From assembly GCA_937923325.1 (NCBI GenBank), contig CAKZUQ010000003.1, forward strand, positions 124,001 through 188,000: DNA of 64,000 bases. Direction: 5' to 3'. Of this stretch, positions 16,111-23,981 are shown in pieces. Source of the stretch: an uncultured Bacteriovoracaceae bacterium (GTDB lineage Bacteria > Bdellovibrionota > Bacteriovoracia > Bacteriovoracales > Bacteriovoracaceae). The notes below the pieces were generated by a model that did no database searches, was not told the origin of the DNA, and was given only the letters and a program-made list of their open reading frames with translations. The translations under genes and the position numbers were made by a program. Each line of letters starts with the position of its first letter. Within the stretch, counting starts at the first letter, position 1.

Positions 16111-16899
16111 TTATATTACTTTTGCTTCGTTTCTTAATAATCCAACAACTTCTGTTACAACTGAAGCAGCATTAGCTTCATCTGATGCATCAAATTTCTT
16201 ACCAGGTGGCTTTTCTGGAGGTAATTGAAAGTTAGAATACTTTACTCTTCTATCGTCATCAGAAACGCCAACATCAGCTAAAGTTAATTGCTGAAGAGGT
16301 TTTCTTTTTGCCTTCATAATCCCAGGTAAAGATGCATATCTTGGAGTATTTATTCCTTTGTTTGTTGCAAGAACTACAGGAGTGTTTACTTCGTATACTT
16401 CTAAAGCTCCACCTTCAATTTCTCTTTTAACTGTTACTTTTTCACCATCTTGCTCAAAACCAACGATTACAGCAACTGATGGAAGAGACATCATTTGCGC
16501 TAAAACTTGAGGAACTTGTAAACAGTCATCATCAATTGCTTGTTTTCCACAAAGAACTAGGTCTGCAGCTTTTCCAGATTTTTCAATTGCACCTTTTAAA
16601 GCTTTTGCAATTGAATAAGAATCTAAATTGTCTTCAGCTTCAACTAAGATAGAGTCATCTGCACCCATGGCCATAGCAGTTCTTAAAGCTTCAGTATCTT
16701 TAACGCTTCCAACTCTTACAACTGTTACAGTTGATCCTGCGTTGGCAGCTTTAACTAGTAAAGCTTGTTCAACAGCAAATTCATCATAAGGGTTCATAAT
16801 CCACTTGATTGATTCTGTTTCAATGAATGTTCCGTCACCATTAGGTTTAACTTTTGTTTCCGTGTCAGGGACTTGCTTTACACATACGAATATATTCAT
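16111..16899 (-). CDS. etfB: Electron transfer flavoprotein, beta subunit
   Basis: A 262-residue protein beginning MNIFVCVKQVPDTETKV, the typical EtfB N-terminus. Further family marks are MNPYDEFAVEQAL, DLVLCGKQAIDDD, and the recognition-loop region TNKGINTPRYASLPGIMKAKRKPL near residues 185-210. It binds AMP and docks the dehydrogenase. GGAG lies upstream of the ATG. It is in an operon with the preceding acyl-CoA dehydrogenase and following etfA. Confidence 0.97.
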   Translation of the reverse strand: MNIFVCVKQVPDTETKVKPNGDGTFIETESIKWIMNPYDEFAVEQALLVKAANAGSTVTVVRVGSVKDTEALRTAMAMGADDSILVEAEDNLDSYSIAKALKGAIEKSGKAADLVLCGKQAIDDDCLQVPQVLAQMMSLPSVAVIVGFEQDGEKVTVKREIEGGALEVYEVNTPVVLATNKGINTPRYASLPGIMKAKRKPLQQLTLADVGVSDDDRRVKYSNFQLPPEKPPGKKFDASDEANAASVVTEVVGLLRNEAKVI

Positions 16900-16924
16900 A
16901 TTATCTCCTTGTTATATTTATTAT

Positions 16925-18064
16925 TTATTTGCTAAAAACTTCTCTAGCGATTACTAATCTTTGAATTTGACTTGTTCCTTCATAAATTTGAATTAACTTT
17001 GCGTCTCTCATTATCTTTTCAACTGGATATTCTTTTGAGTAACCATACCCGCCATATACTTGAACGGCATCTGTCGCTATTTGCATACATGAATCTGATG
17101 CAAAAGCTTTAGCGTAACTAGCTATTTCGGTATTTTTAATTCCTTTATCTAAATAAGAAGCAGCTTTATAAGTTAAGAGCCTTGCAGCTTCTACTTTCAT
17201 GGCCATCTCAGCAACCATAAAACCAATTGCTTGATGTTTTGCAATTGCAACACCAAATTGCTTTCTTTCTTTTGCATATTCAACACTAAGATCCATTGCT
17301 CTTTGAGCACCTCCAACAGCACTTGAAGCAACAAGAGGTCTTGAATGATCTAGAGTTTGCATTGCTATTTTCCAAGCTTCACCTGGTTGTCCAAGCATAT
17401 TCTCTTTTGGAACCTTTACATTTTCAAATCTAACAGAGCGGGTGTCACTAGATCTGTGTCCCATCTTATCTTCTTTTTTACCCCTGATGATACCTTTGGT
17501 ATCACCAGGTACAATAACTGCACTTATACCTTTGTGCTTAAGGTTTGGATCTATAGTTCCATAAACTACAAACAAATTTGCAAAACCAGCGTTTGTAATC
17601 CACATTTTTTCACCATTAATTATCCAGTGATCACCACCGTCTTTAATAGTTGTTTTTATACCTGCAGCATCAGATCCATTAGAAGGCTCTGTTAAACAAA
17701 ATGAAGCGATTTTAAACTCTTCAGTAAATGGCCTTAAAAATTTTTCTTTTTGTTCGTGAGTTCCTGCAATTGCAATAGGTAATAATGCTAAGTCGTTGGC
17801 CATAAATGATGAATTCATTCCCATACATCCATAAGCCAGTCTTTCACCTATAATTACTGAATCTAGAGTTGAAAAGCCAGCTCCACCGTATTCAGCTGGA
17901 ATACATGTGTTGATTAAACCAAGTTCCCAAGCTTTTTTAAACTGTTCATGAGGAAATATACTTTCTTCATCATACTTAGCAGCAAAAGGAATGATTTCAT
18001 TTTTTACAAATTTAGTAACCATTTCATAAATTTCATTTTGTTCTGTTGATAACGAAAAATCCAT
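16925..18064 (-). CDS. Acyl-CoA dehydrogenase (short-chain/butyryl-CoA type)
   Basis: A 379-residue FAD enzyme that introduces the alpha-beta double bond in acyl-CoA and passes electrons to the ETF encoded next to it. Family blocks: FCLTEPSNGSDAAG and WITNAGFANLFVVYG (flavin and substrate contacts), KERKQFGVAIAKHQA, and AVQVYGGYGYSKEYPVEKIMRDAKL. The catalytic base is Glu362 in YEGTSQIQR, the position used by short- and medium-chain enzymes. Chain length preference is inferred, not proven. It starts 2 bases after folK. Confidence 0.95.
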   Translation of the reverse strand: MDFSLSTEQNEIYEMVTKFVKNEIIPFAAKYDEESIFPHEQFKKAWELGLINTCIPAEYGGAGFSTLDSVIIGERLAYGCMGMNSSFMANDLALLPIAIAGTHEQKEKFLRPFTEEFKIASFCLTEPSNGSDAAGIKTTIKDGGDHWIINGEKMWITNAGFANLFVVYGTIDPNLKHKGISAVIVPGDTKGIIRGKKEDKMGHRSSDTRSVRFENVKVPKENMLGQPGEAWKIAMQTLDHSRPLVASSAVGGAQRAMDLSVEYAKERKQFGVAIAKHQAIGFMVAEMAMKVEAARLLTYKAASYLDKGIKNTEIASYAKAFASDSCMQIATDAVQVYGGYGYSKEYPVEKIMRDAKLIQIYEGTSQIQRLVIAREVFSK

Positions 18065-18066
18065 TA

Positions 18067-18534
18067 TTAATTCCTTTTAATAGGTTGAGCATCAATTTCA
18101 AATGACTTAACAATTGTAAAACATTTTTTTAAAGTTTGAAAGAACGGTAACTGTTGCAAAGGTTTCACAACAAAACTGCGCTCTTGCCACTTAGGGTGAG
18201 GTGTTTGAAGGTTTTTAGTTTTCAAATTCTCTAGTCCCCAAAAAATAATATCTATATCAATTGTTCTTGCACCATACCTTGTCGTACGAATTCGTCCTAA
18301 ACTGTTCTCTATTTCTAGGATTCGAAGCATAGTTTGATCTGGGTCACTTTTAGGAAGCTCAAACTCAAGAACCTGATTGTAAAAGTCAGGCTGATCGCTA
18401 ACTTCAACAGCTTTTGATGTGAATACTTCACTTTGAGCTAAAAAGTTAAATTCTTTAGATAAAAGATCTTTTGCTAAAGATAGATTTTCTAAGCAATCAC
18501 CAAGGTTTGATCCGGTTGCAAGAATTAGACTCAT
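18067..18534 (-). CDS. folK: 2-amino-4-hydroxy-6-hydroxymethyldihydropteridine pyrophosphokinase
   Basis: A 155-residue enzyme of folate synthesis that transfers pyrophosphate from ATP to hydroxymethyl-dihydropterin. Diagnostic parts are GSNLGD (residues 8-13), SKAVEVSDQPDFYNQVLEFE, and GRIRTTRYGARTIDIDI (about 96-112, with the Mg-binding Asp pair), ending HPKWQERSFVVKPL. The ATG shares one base with the stop of a 46-codon lipoprotein gene upstream (TAATG), so translation is coupled. Confidence 0.95.
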   Translation of the reverse strand: MSLILATGSNLGDCLENLSLAKDLLSKEFNFLAQSEVFTSKAVEVSDQPDFYNQVLEFELPKSDPDQTMLRILEIENSLGRIRTTRYGARTIDIDIIFWGLENLKTKNLQTPHPKWQERSFVVKPLQQLPFFQTLKKCFTIVKSFEIDAQPIKRN

Positions 18535-18674
18535 TAAGGGTTTACTCTTTTAAACTGGTCTATATATTTTTGAGAAATTGACTTAAGTCTTCCTTTGTTT
18601 GATGTCGGTTTTGTCTTAAGCCCACATGAGGACAATAAGATAAGACTTGATAGTAGCAAGTATTTAAAACTCAA
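18534..18674 (-). CDS. Small lipoprotein (LptM-like), TTG start
   Basis: A 46-codon frame between an outer-membrane-protein gene and folK. The product has a hydrophobic signal (SFKYLLLSSLILL), a good lipobox LSSC at Cys17 and a short basic tail beginning CGLKTKP. Small lipoproteins starting CGLKGP (LptM/YifL, which helps assemble the LPS export complex) look similar, but the Gly-Pro-Leu part is not conserved, so that link is tentative. The TTG (18674-18672) follows GGAG by 6 bases. The start overlaps the end of the upstream gene by 11 bases, and its stop shares one base with the folK start, which argues for real coupled translation. Confidence 0.75.
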   Translation of the reverse strand: MSFKYLLLSSLILLSSCGLKTKPTSNKGRLKSISQKYIDQFKRVNP

Positions 18675-19620
18675 TTGCAGCTCCAACGTTTAGCATGTCA
18701 GTACCAAGGTCAACCTTTACAAACCATCCAGGTACAAGCCTTCTTAAAAGAGTTACTCCTGCCGCGATTTGACCTTGAGCCAAAGCTGTGGTGTCATTTG
18801 TTTGTTGGCCGATACTTGCATCTGGACTATCAACAGTATTGATCTGGTATCCAATATAAGGCATGGCAAATGAATAGAAAGGTAATTTAACAGTGTACTT
18901 TAATCTAAATGTATATCGGCTAACAATTGTTTGTTTATTATCTGCAGGATAATCATTTAAAATCCAAGCAGTAAAAAGACCTTCAATCCAAATGTTATCT
19001 TTAAACTGATATGCCCATCCACCAGTAAGTTCGTGCCCACCAATACCTGAAGTACCAGAGCTTTCATCAGTTACTGTTTTAAATCCATATGCACCATTAA
19101 GAATATTATCTGGTTTAATTAACCTTTTATCTTTGCCAAAGTCACCTTCAAATGTGCTCTCCAAAGCAAGTTCTTCAGCATATAGGTCTTCTTCATCAGA
19201 AATTTTAGAGTCTTCAGCTTCTTTTTCTTCTTTTGGCTTTTCCTTAACAAAAAGAATACTGTCATCACCTTTAAGGATTTTGATATCCATACCTTTGTAT
19301 ATTTTGGACCAATTGTTTAGTGAGTAAATTTTTAAGATTTTAATTCCAACTAAAGAGTCGTGGTTTTTTGCAACAACAGCACGTGCAGCGGCATCTTTAT
19401 CATTAATTATAAGTGTTATAAAGTCACCTTTATTTAGCATTGAATTGGTATTTGTTAAAATAAATATCTTTTGAGATCTACCAATCGTAATAACTCGCTC
19501 AGTAAAAATTTGAGATGAATCTCCAATTGAGCCTTGTGCACTAAGGTCTTCTAGTAAGTCTTGAGAAAAGGCAGAACATAAAATAAAAATATAAATAAAA
19601 ATTAGTTTAAAAAGCTTCAT
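18664..19620 (-). CDS. Putative outer membrane beta-barrel protein with N-terminal periplasmic domain
   Basis: A 318-residue exported protein with signal MKLFKLIFIYIFILCSAFSQ. Residues about 25-120 look like a small soluble beta domain (IFTERVITIGRSQKIFILTN ... GDFITLIINDKDAA). An acidic linker (KPKEEKEAEDSKISDEEDLYAEE) follows. The last 140 residues alternate aromatic and polar residues as in membrane beta-strands and end with AAIEF. The ATG at 19620 is preferred over an in-frame TTG 30 bases earlier because it places the signal peptide at the N-terminus; its ribosome site is weak. No named family was recognised. Confidence 0.68.
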   Translation of the reverse strand: MKLFKLIFIYIFILCSAFSQDLLEDLSAQGSIGDSSQIFTERVITIGRSQKIFILTNTNSMLNKGDFITLIINDKDAAARAVVAKNHDSLVGIKILKIYSLNNWSKIYKGMDIKILKGDDSILFVKEKPKEEKEAEDSKISDEEDLYAEELALESTFEGDFGKDKRLIKPDNILNGAYGFKTVTDESSGTSGIGGHELTGGWAYQFKDNIWIEGLFTAWILNDYPADNKQTIVSRYTFRLKYTVKLPFYSFAMPYIGYQINTVDSPDASIGQQTNDTTALAQGQIAAGVTLLRRLVPGWFVKVDLGTDMLNVGAAIEF

Positions 19621-19752
19621 CCTGTGTATTTTATAGGAGTTAGAACTCAACGTAAATAAATAACACTTTGCAGGGATATTAAATCTTTTATAAGAGTTTG
19701 ACTGTTTTAGTCGGAATTTGGTACGAATGACATATACAAGATGTAGGGAGAG

Positions 19753-20430
19753 ATGATGCTAAATAATGCGTATAAAGAGCTATCTAGTGGTACAAATAAT
19801 ATGTTCGTTGTTGTGGCCGGTAATATCGGTGGTGGAAAAACAACACTAACTAGAAAGTTATCAGAACGTTTAAATTGGAAACCTTACTATGAATCTGTGC
19901 AGGATAATCCATATTTGTCAGATTTTTATGACAATATGAGTAGATGGAGCTTTCCACTGCAAGTTTATTTTCTCAATCATAGATTTAATACACATAAAAT
20001 AATTGAAAGCAGTAACGGAAGTTCTGTTCAGGATAGATCTATATACGAAGATGCCAATATTTTTGCCAGAGCTTTATATGAACAAGGTGATCTAGATAAA
20101 AGAGATTATGAGAACTATAGAGGTCTCTATGAGTCTATGATCAGTTACTTAAGCCCGCCAACTCTGATGATATTTTTAAAAAGAAGTGTTCCCAAACTTC
20201 TAGAAAGAATTGAAATGAGAGGTCGAGACTATGAACAAACGATACCTGTTGATTATTTAACCAAGTTAAATGATTACTATGATGATTGGTATGCCAAGTA
20301 TGACCTTGGAAAGTCTTTAATAGTAGACACTGATGACTTGGATTTTCTAGAAAATGAAGAACATTTTGACAGGCTTGTACAAAGAATACACGACTCAATT
20401 GATCAACAAGAGATGTTCATACATTATTAG
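19753..20430 (+). CDS. Deoxynucleoside kinase (dNK/dGK-dAK family)
   Basis: A 225-residue cytosolic kinase that phosphorylates deoxynucleosides to monophosphates for salvage. The P-loop GNIGGGKT is at residues 23-30. The ERS-like block QDRSIYEDANIFARAL and the lid RIEMRGRDYEQ follow. The substrate-site residues in SRWSFPLQVYFLNHRF are typical of deoxyadenosine/deoxyguanosine kinases. GGGAG lies just upstream of the ATG-ATG start. Nucleoside salvage fits an organism feeding on other cells' DNA, but that is inference. Confidence 0.9.
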   Translation: MMLNNAYKELSSGTNNMFVVVAGNIGGGKTTLTRKLSERLNWKPYYESVQDNPYLSDFYDNMSRWSFPLQVYFLNHRFNTHKIIESSNGSSVQDRSIYEDANIFARALYEQGDLDKRDYENYRGLYESMISYLSPPTLMIFLKRSVPKLLERIEMRGRDYEQTIPVDYLTKLNDYYDDWYAKYDLGKSLIVDTDDLDFLENEEHFDRLVQRIHDSIDQQEMFIHY

Positions 20431-20516
20431 ACCTTGCGGCAGAATTTTTCCTCTAAATTAATTTTTTGTATATACTTATAATAAGTGTGTATAAAAAAAT
20501 ATTGAAGGAGTATTCA

Positions 20517-21152
20517 ATGAAAATTATTTTAATGTCATTATTATTACTTGGACTAATTTCATGTTCAGCAAGAAAGCAAAACACAACTAATGAAAGCTCT
20601 GATGCAATAGAACTTACGGATTCAGATGAGTTGTTAGAAGATACAGATGAGTTAGCATTATCTGATGAGACTTTAGATGAGAGTGAAGATGAACTTGCAT
20701 CTATTGGAGATGAAATACCTAATGAAGATGAAGTATCTAATGGTGAAGAGATCGTGATTGATCAAGTTGAATCTCAAATGGAGTATACTGTTGTAAAAGG
20801 TGATACTTTAATGATGGTTGCTTTTAAAATTTATGGTGATTATTCAAAGTGGAGAGAAATCGCTGAATTAAATGAAGGTAAATTAATACAAGGACAAATT
20901 GCTCCTGTGGGAACAAAGCTTAGTTATTATGCTCCCTCTGAAGCATTTTCTTGGAATCCTGAGGGGAATCCATACTTGGTAAAAAATGGAGATACTCTTG
21001 GAGGCATCTCAACAGATACTTATGGGACGATGAAATATTGGAAAAATATTTGGGATAATAATAGACCACTAATTCAAAACCCAAATAAAATTTATGCTGG
21101 CTTCACAATTTATACACCTGTAATGGAAGGTAGAGACGTTGCTACAAAGTAA
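20517..21152 (+). CDS. Lipoprotein with two LysM domains
   Basis: A 211-residue lipoprotein, lipobox LISC (Cys16). Residues 20-85 are strongly acidic (Asp/Glu/Ser), a flexible spacer. LysM 1 spans about 88-138 (YTVVKGDTLMMVAFKIYGD ... APVGTKLSYY) and LysM 2 about 152-201 (LVKNGDTLGGISTDTYGT ... KIYAGFTIYTP). LysM domains bind N-acetylglucosamine in peptidoglycan, so the protein probably bridges the outer membrane and the wall. The ATG at 20517 follows GGAG by 6 bases; longer in-frame starts would spoil the signal peptide. A TATAAT at 20477-20482 is a candidate -10 box. Confidence 0.85.
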   Translation: MKIILMSLLLLGLISCSARKQNTTNESSDAIELTDSDELLEDTDELALSDETLDESEDELASIGDEIPNEDEVSNGEEIVIDQVESQMEYTVVKGDTLMMVAFKIYGDYSKWREIAELNEGKLIQGQIAPVGTKLSYYAPSEAFSWNPEGNPYLVKNGDTLGGISTDTYGTMKYWKNIWDNNRPLIQNPNKIYAGFTIYTPVMEGRDVATK

Positions 21153-21173
21153 ACAATTACAAAGACAAATAAT

Positions 21174-21201
21174 AAAAAGCAGGCATATGCCTGCTTTTTT
21201 A
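21174..21201 (+). terminator. Intrinsic terminator that contains the next gene's start codon
   Basis: GCAGGCA (21179-21185) pairs with TGCCTGC (21188-21194), flanked by five A on the left and six T on the right, making a strong hairpin with a U-tract after the LysM lipoprotein gene. The ATG of the next lipoprotein is at 21187-21189, inside the hairpin, and the T-run encodes part of its signal peptide. Confidence 0.85.
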
Positions 21202-21960
21202 TTTTGTTTAATCTTCGTTATGTCATGCTCAATGTTCTCCACGAGTAAAGAAGATAAAAAAATATATTTAAAAGATTATTTAAAATATGAAAAGAAAGAC
21301 TTTGTTGAACATTTGTCTGGATTCGAAAAGCAATTTTTAAATACACCTGGAGTTAATAGAATATATTTAAACCAGTCTAATAAAAAATATATAGAGCATC
21401 TTGCAGATAAAATCACTAAAAATAATTCCGTTTTTTTTCAAAATAAAAAACAAAGAGTAAAGATCTACTTTATAAAAGATGATAGGCCTTACCATTTCTC
21501 TCTACCAAAGAAAAAAATATTCATATCAACAGGACTCTTTAAAAAATATGTTCAAAATGAAAGTCTTTTATTATGCCTTTTAACATTTGAGCTTATAAGA
21601 ACAGAAAAAAACCTTTATAAGAAAAAAATTATAATCCCTACGGGGAGTTTAGATGCCTCAAATATATTACCACTATTGAGACTAAATGCTTTTGAAAAAA
21701 CAAAAATTCACAAATGGGCGTTCAGATTATTAGAAAAGTTGAATATAGATAGTGATACATATTTATCTTGGTTACAAATACAGAATAGAAACTCAATTGA
21801 TTTTTCGATGCAACTTGGAGATATTAATGTTATTTCAAGGGAAGAGGCTTTATTTAAAGCATTTGTAATTGAAAATTCTAGAGGTGAGAAAAAAAGAGAG
21901 TATAAAAGATCGACAAAAGCATTTTATAGATTTTTAAGAAGTATAAGGAAGAAGTCATGA
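21187..21960 (+). CDS. Lipoprotein resembling M48 metallopeptidases but lacking the zinc motif
   Basis: A 257-residue lipoprotein with lipobox VMSC (Cys14). The stretch PYHFSLPKKKIFISTGLF, then a helix LLLCLLTFELIRTE, aligns with the M48 pattern NAFalPgGyIfvntGLl...LAHEigH. The HExxH residues are replaced (FELIR, residues 134-138), so zinc binding and peptidase activity should be lost. A later helix, HKWAFRLLEKLNIDSDTYLSWL, resembles the M48 A-D-x-x-G-x-x-L-L segment. The start at ATG 21187 gives a proper lipoprotein signal; an upstream TTG at 21139 is less likely. The stop overlaps the amgK start (ATGA). The M48 link is by eye and moderate. Confidence 0.6.
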   Translation: MPAFLFCLIFVMSCSMFSTSKEDKKIYLKDYLKYEKKDFVEHLSGFEKQFLNTPGVNRIYLNQSNKKYIEHLADKITKNNSVFFQNKKQRVKIYFIKDDRPYHFSLPKKKIFISTGLFKKYVQNESLLLCLLTFELIRTEKNLYKKKIIIPTGSLDASNILPLLRLNAFEKTKIHKWAFRLLEKLNIDSDTYLSWLQIQNRNSIDFSMQLGDINVISREEALFKAFVIENSRGEKKREYKRSTKAFYRFLRSIRKKS

Positions 21961-22973
21961 AACCCGAAGTTTCAGAAAGATTATTTATTGAACAATTGTT
22001 TTCAAATTCGCAAAAGAAAATAGAAGATAAGACTAATATTGAAAATATAGACAAGCTAACTGGAGATGCCTCAACGAGAAGGTATTATAGAGTCTTTACT
22101 CAAAAAAAATCTTATGTCGTCTGTTTAGATAACCCGACAGAAGAGAAAAATAAATTCGTTGAAGTTCAAGAGTTTTTAGAAAAACAGAATGTTTGTGTTC
22201 CAAAAATATATGATATGGATTTAAATAAAGGGTATATATTAGAGGAGGATTTAGGAGATTTAACATTACTAAGTCAACTCTCGAATATAGAATCTCTTGA
22301 TGAAGAGTTTAACATATATAAAAATATTATAAACAAACTAATTGAACTACAGTCTATAAATAAAAAAAGCATATTAGATTCAAATAAATTTTTAGAAAAA
22401 TTTGATTATGATAAATTAAAATCTGAGATGAATTTTTCGATCAAATACTTTTTAAAATTGTTATTGAAAGTAGATAACCCAAAACTACTAGATCAGATAT
22501 CTAATCAGTTAGGACCTCTGTGTGTAAGACTCTCTGAACAAGAAATGATATTGACTCATAGAGATTTCCACTCAAGAAATATAATGGTCTCAGATGATGA
22601 TTATAAAATCATCGATTTCCAAGATGCTAGAATGGGAATAGCCCAGTACGATCTGTGCTCGCTATTGGATGATTGTTATTATGAATTGAGTAATTCCAAT
22701 AAAGAGAAGCTAAAAAAATATTATTTTGAGAAAATGAAAGAGATATCAAGACAAGATGATTATGAAAGTTTTGATAAATTGTATACTGATATGGCAATAC
22801 AAAGAGTATTTAAAGCTGTAGGAAGTTTTGCATATATTTATAATCAAAGAAAGGATGAGAGGTATTTAAAATATATTGGTTTTGCAATGGAAAAGTTAAA
22901 AGGCTATATGTTAAAAGATCAAAAATATTCTAAATTAAGAAAATTACTCTTTGGTATATACTATGAGAGTTGA
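21957..22973 (+). CDS. amgK: AmgK-like anomeric N-acetylmuramate/N-acetylglucosamine kinase
   Basis: A 338-residue phosphotransferase of the aminoglycoside-phosphotransferase fold. AmgK-type marks are LTGDASTRRYYRV (residues 34-46), the hinge LEEDLGDLTLL, the catalytic loop HRDFHSRN (201-208) and metal-binding DFQDA (220-224) followed by YDLCSLLDDCY. In Pseudomonas AmgK phosphorylates MurNAc and GlcNAc at C1 for peptidoglycan recycling. Its usual partner, a MurU-like uridylyltransferase, is encoded immediately downstream with an 11-base overlap, which supports the assignment. It starts at an ATGA overlap with the preceding lipoprotein gene. Confidence 0.82.
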   Translation: MKPEVSERLFIEQLFSNSQKKIEDKTNIENIDKLTGDASTRRYYRVFTQKKSYVVCLDNPTEEKNKFVEVQEFLEKQNVCVPKIYDMDLNKGYILEEDLGDLTLLSQLSNIESLDEEFNIYKNIINKLIELQSINKKSILDSNKFLEKFDYDKLKSEMNFSIKYFLKLLLKVDNPKLLDQISNQLGPLCVRLSEQEMILTHRDFHSRNIMVSDDDYKIIDFQDARMGIAQYDLCSLLDDCYYELSNSNKEKLKKYYFEKMKEISRQDDYESFDKLYTDMAIQRVFKAVGSFAYIYNQRKDERYLKYIGFAMEKLKGYMLKDQKYSKLRKLLFGIYYES

Positions 22974-23775
22974 TAATGTCCTCATTCTAGCAGCTGGGAA
23001 AGGAACTCGGATGGGAGAGATTGGTAAAGTCCTACCTAAGGTAATATGGCCAATTTTTAATAAATCAATTCTTGAACTTGAAGTTGAATACGCTAAGAGA
23101 TTTTCACCTAAAAAAGTTTATGTAAACTTATATAACTCAAAAGAAAAGATCAAAAATTTTGTAAGAGACAAAGCAATATTCAATAATGTTGAATTTATTG
23201 AAGAAGATAAGGTCTTAGATATTGGCGGAGCAGTCCATAATATTGCAAAGAATTTAGGATATAAAGGAAGCTTACTTATTATAAATAGTGACCAATTTAT
23301 AATATTATCTGAAGAAAAAATTGAAGAATTTGAAAGAAAAGTAAAAAAAGAGGCTGCAACATTGTTGGTATATTCAGTTGATCCAAAAGGTGGGTATGGA
23401 GGATTAAGGCTTAGTGATGACAGAATTGTAGGTCTGATAGATAAAAAGGATTCTAAAAAAGAGAAGAACCTAATAACTTATACTGGAATGAGTCATATAA
23501 ATTTAGAAAAATTAAAAAATGTACAGGGAAAAAGTAACTTTTTTAAAACTGTAATAAACTTCAATGAGGTGAATCCAAATTTTGTAAATGTAGATTGTTG
23601 TGAGTATTGGGATTTTGGGACGCTAGAGCGATATAAAAATAGTATGAGTAAATTGTTAAAATCAGATGATGCTTTTAAAGACTTTTTAGAAGAATCAGGA
23701 GTAAAAATTTCAAATTTAAAGAATATTGATGAAAGATTTTCATTTGAGAGAAACAAATTAGTATTTAAGAATTAG
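22963..23775 (+). CDS. murU: MurU-like N-acetylmuramate-1-phosphate uridylyltransferase
   Basis: A 270-residue sugar-phosphate nucleotidyltransferase. The N-terminal LAAGKGTRMGEIGKVLPKVIWPI is the NTP-binding signature with the catalytic Lys. IINSDQF holds the metal-binding Asp, and CCEYWDFGTLERY near residue 215 is the typical W-D-x-G-T substrate segment. With AmgK it would make UDP-MurNAc directly from recovered MurNAc. The ATG at 22963 was chosen because the longer frame begins with a TTG without a better ribosome site. The 3' end overlaps the convergent ferredoxin gene by 11 bases. A different sugar specificity cannot be excluded. Confidence 0.8.
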   Translation: MRVDNVLILAAGKGTRMGEIGKVLPKVIWPIFNKSILELEVEYAKRFSPKKVYVNLYNSKEKIKNFVRDKAIFNNVEFIEEDKVLDIGGAVHNIAKNLGYKGSLLIINSDQFIILSEEKIEEFERKVKKEAATLLVYSVDPKGGYGGLRLSDDRIVGLIDKKDSKKEKNLITYTGMSHINLEKLKNVQGKSNFFKTVINFNEVNPNFVNVDCCEYWDFGTLERYKNSMSKLLKSDDAFKDFLEESGVKISNLKNIDERFSFERNKLVFKN

Positions 23776-23947
23776 CACTTTTGATTGCATCTACTGGACA
23801 AACCTGTACACATAGCTCACATGCTACACATGACCACTTATCAATTGCATATCCATTCTTATTATAAAGTACAGAACCCTCAGGGCATATTTGTCTGCAG
23901 GAATCGCAATGGATGCAGGAAAAATTGATTTCTAATTCTTCTTTCAT
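23765..23947 (-). CDS. 2[4Fe-4S] ferredoxin
   Basis: A 60-residue bacterial-type ferredoxin with two complete cluster motifs: CIHCDSCRQICP (residues 11-22) and CVACELCVQVCP (41-52), each CxxCxxCxxxCP. It carries electrons at low potential in the cytoplasm. The spacer between motifs is slightly longer than in clostridial ferredoxins. It is a single gene, convergent with murU and overlapping its end by 11 bases; the partner enzyme is not apparent from neighbours. Confidence 0.92.
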   Translation of the reverse strand: MKEELEINFSCIHCDSCRQICPEGSVLYNKNGYAIDKWSCVACELCVQVCPVDAIKSANS

Positions 23948-23981
23948 GTTTTTTTTCTCTAAAAGTAGTATAATGTATATT

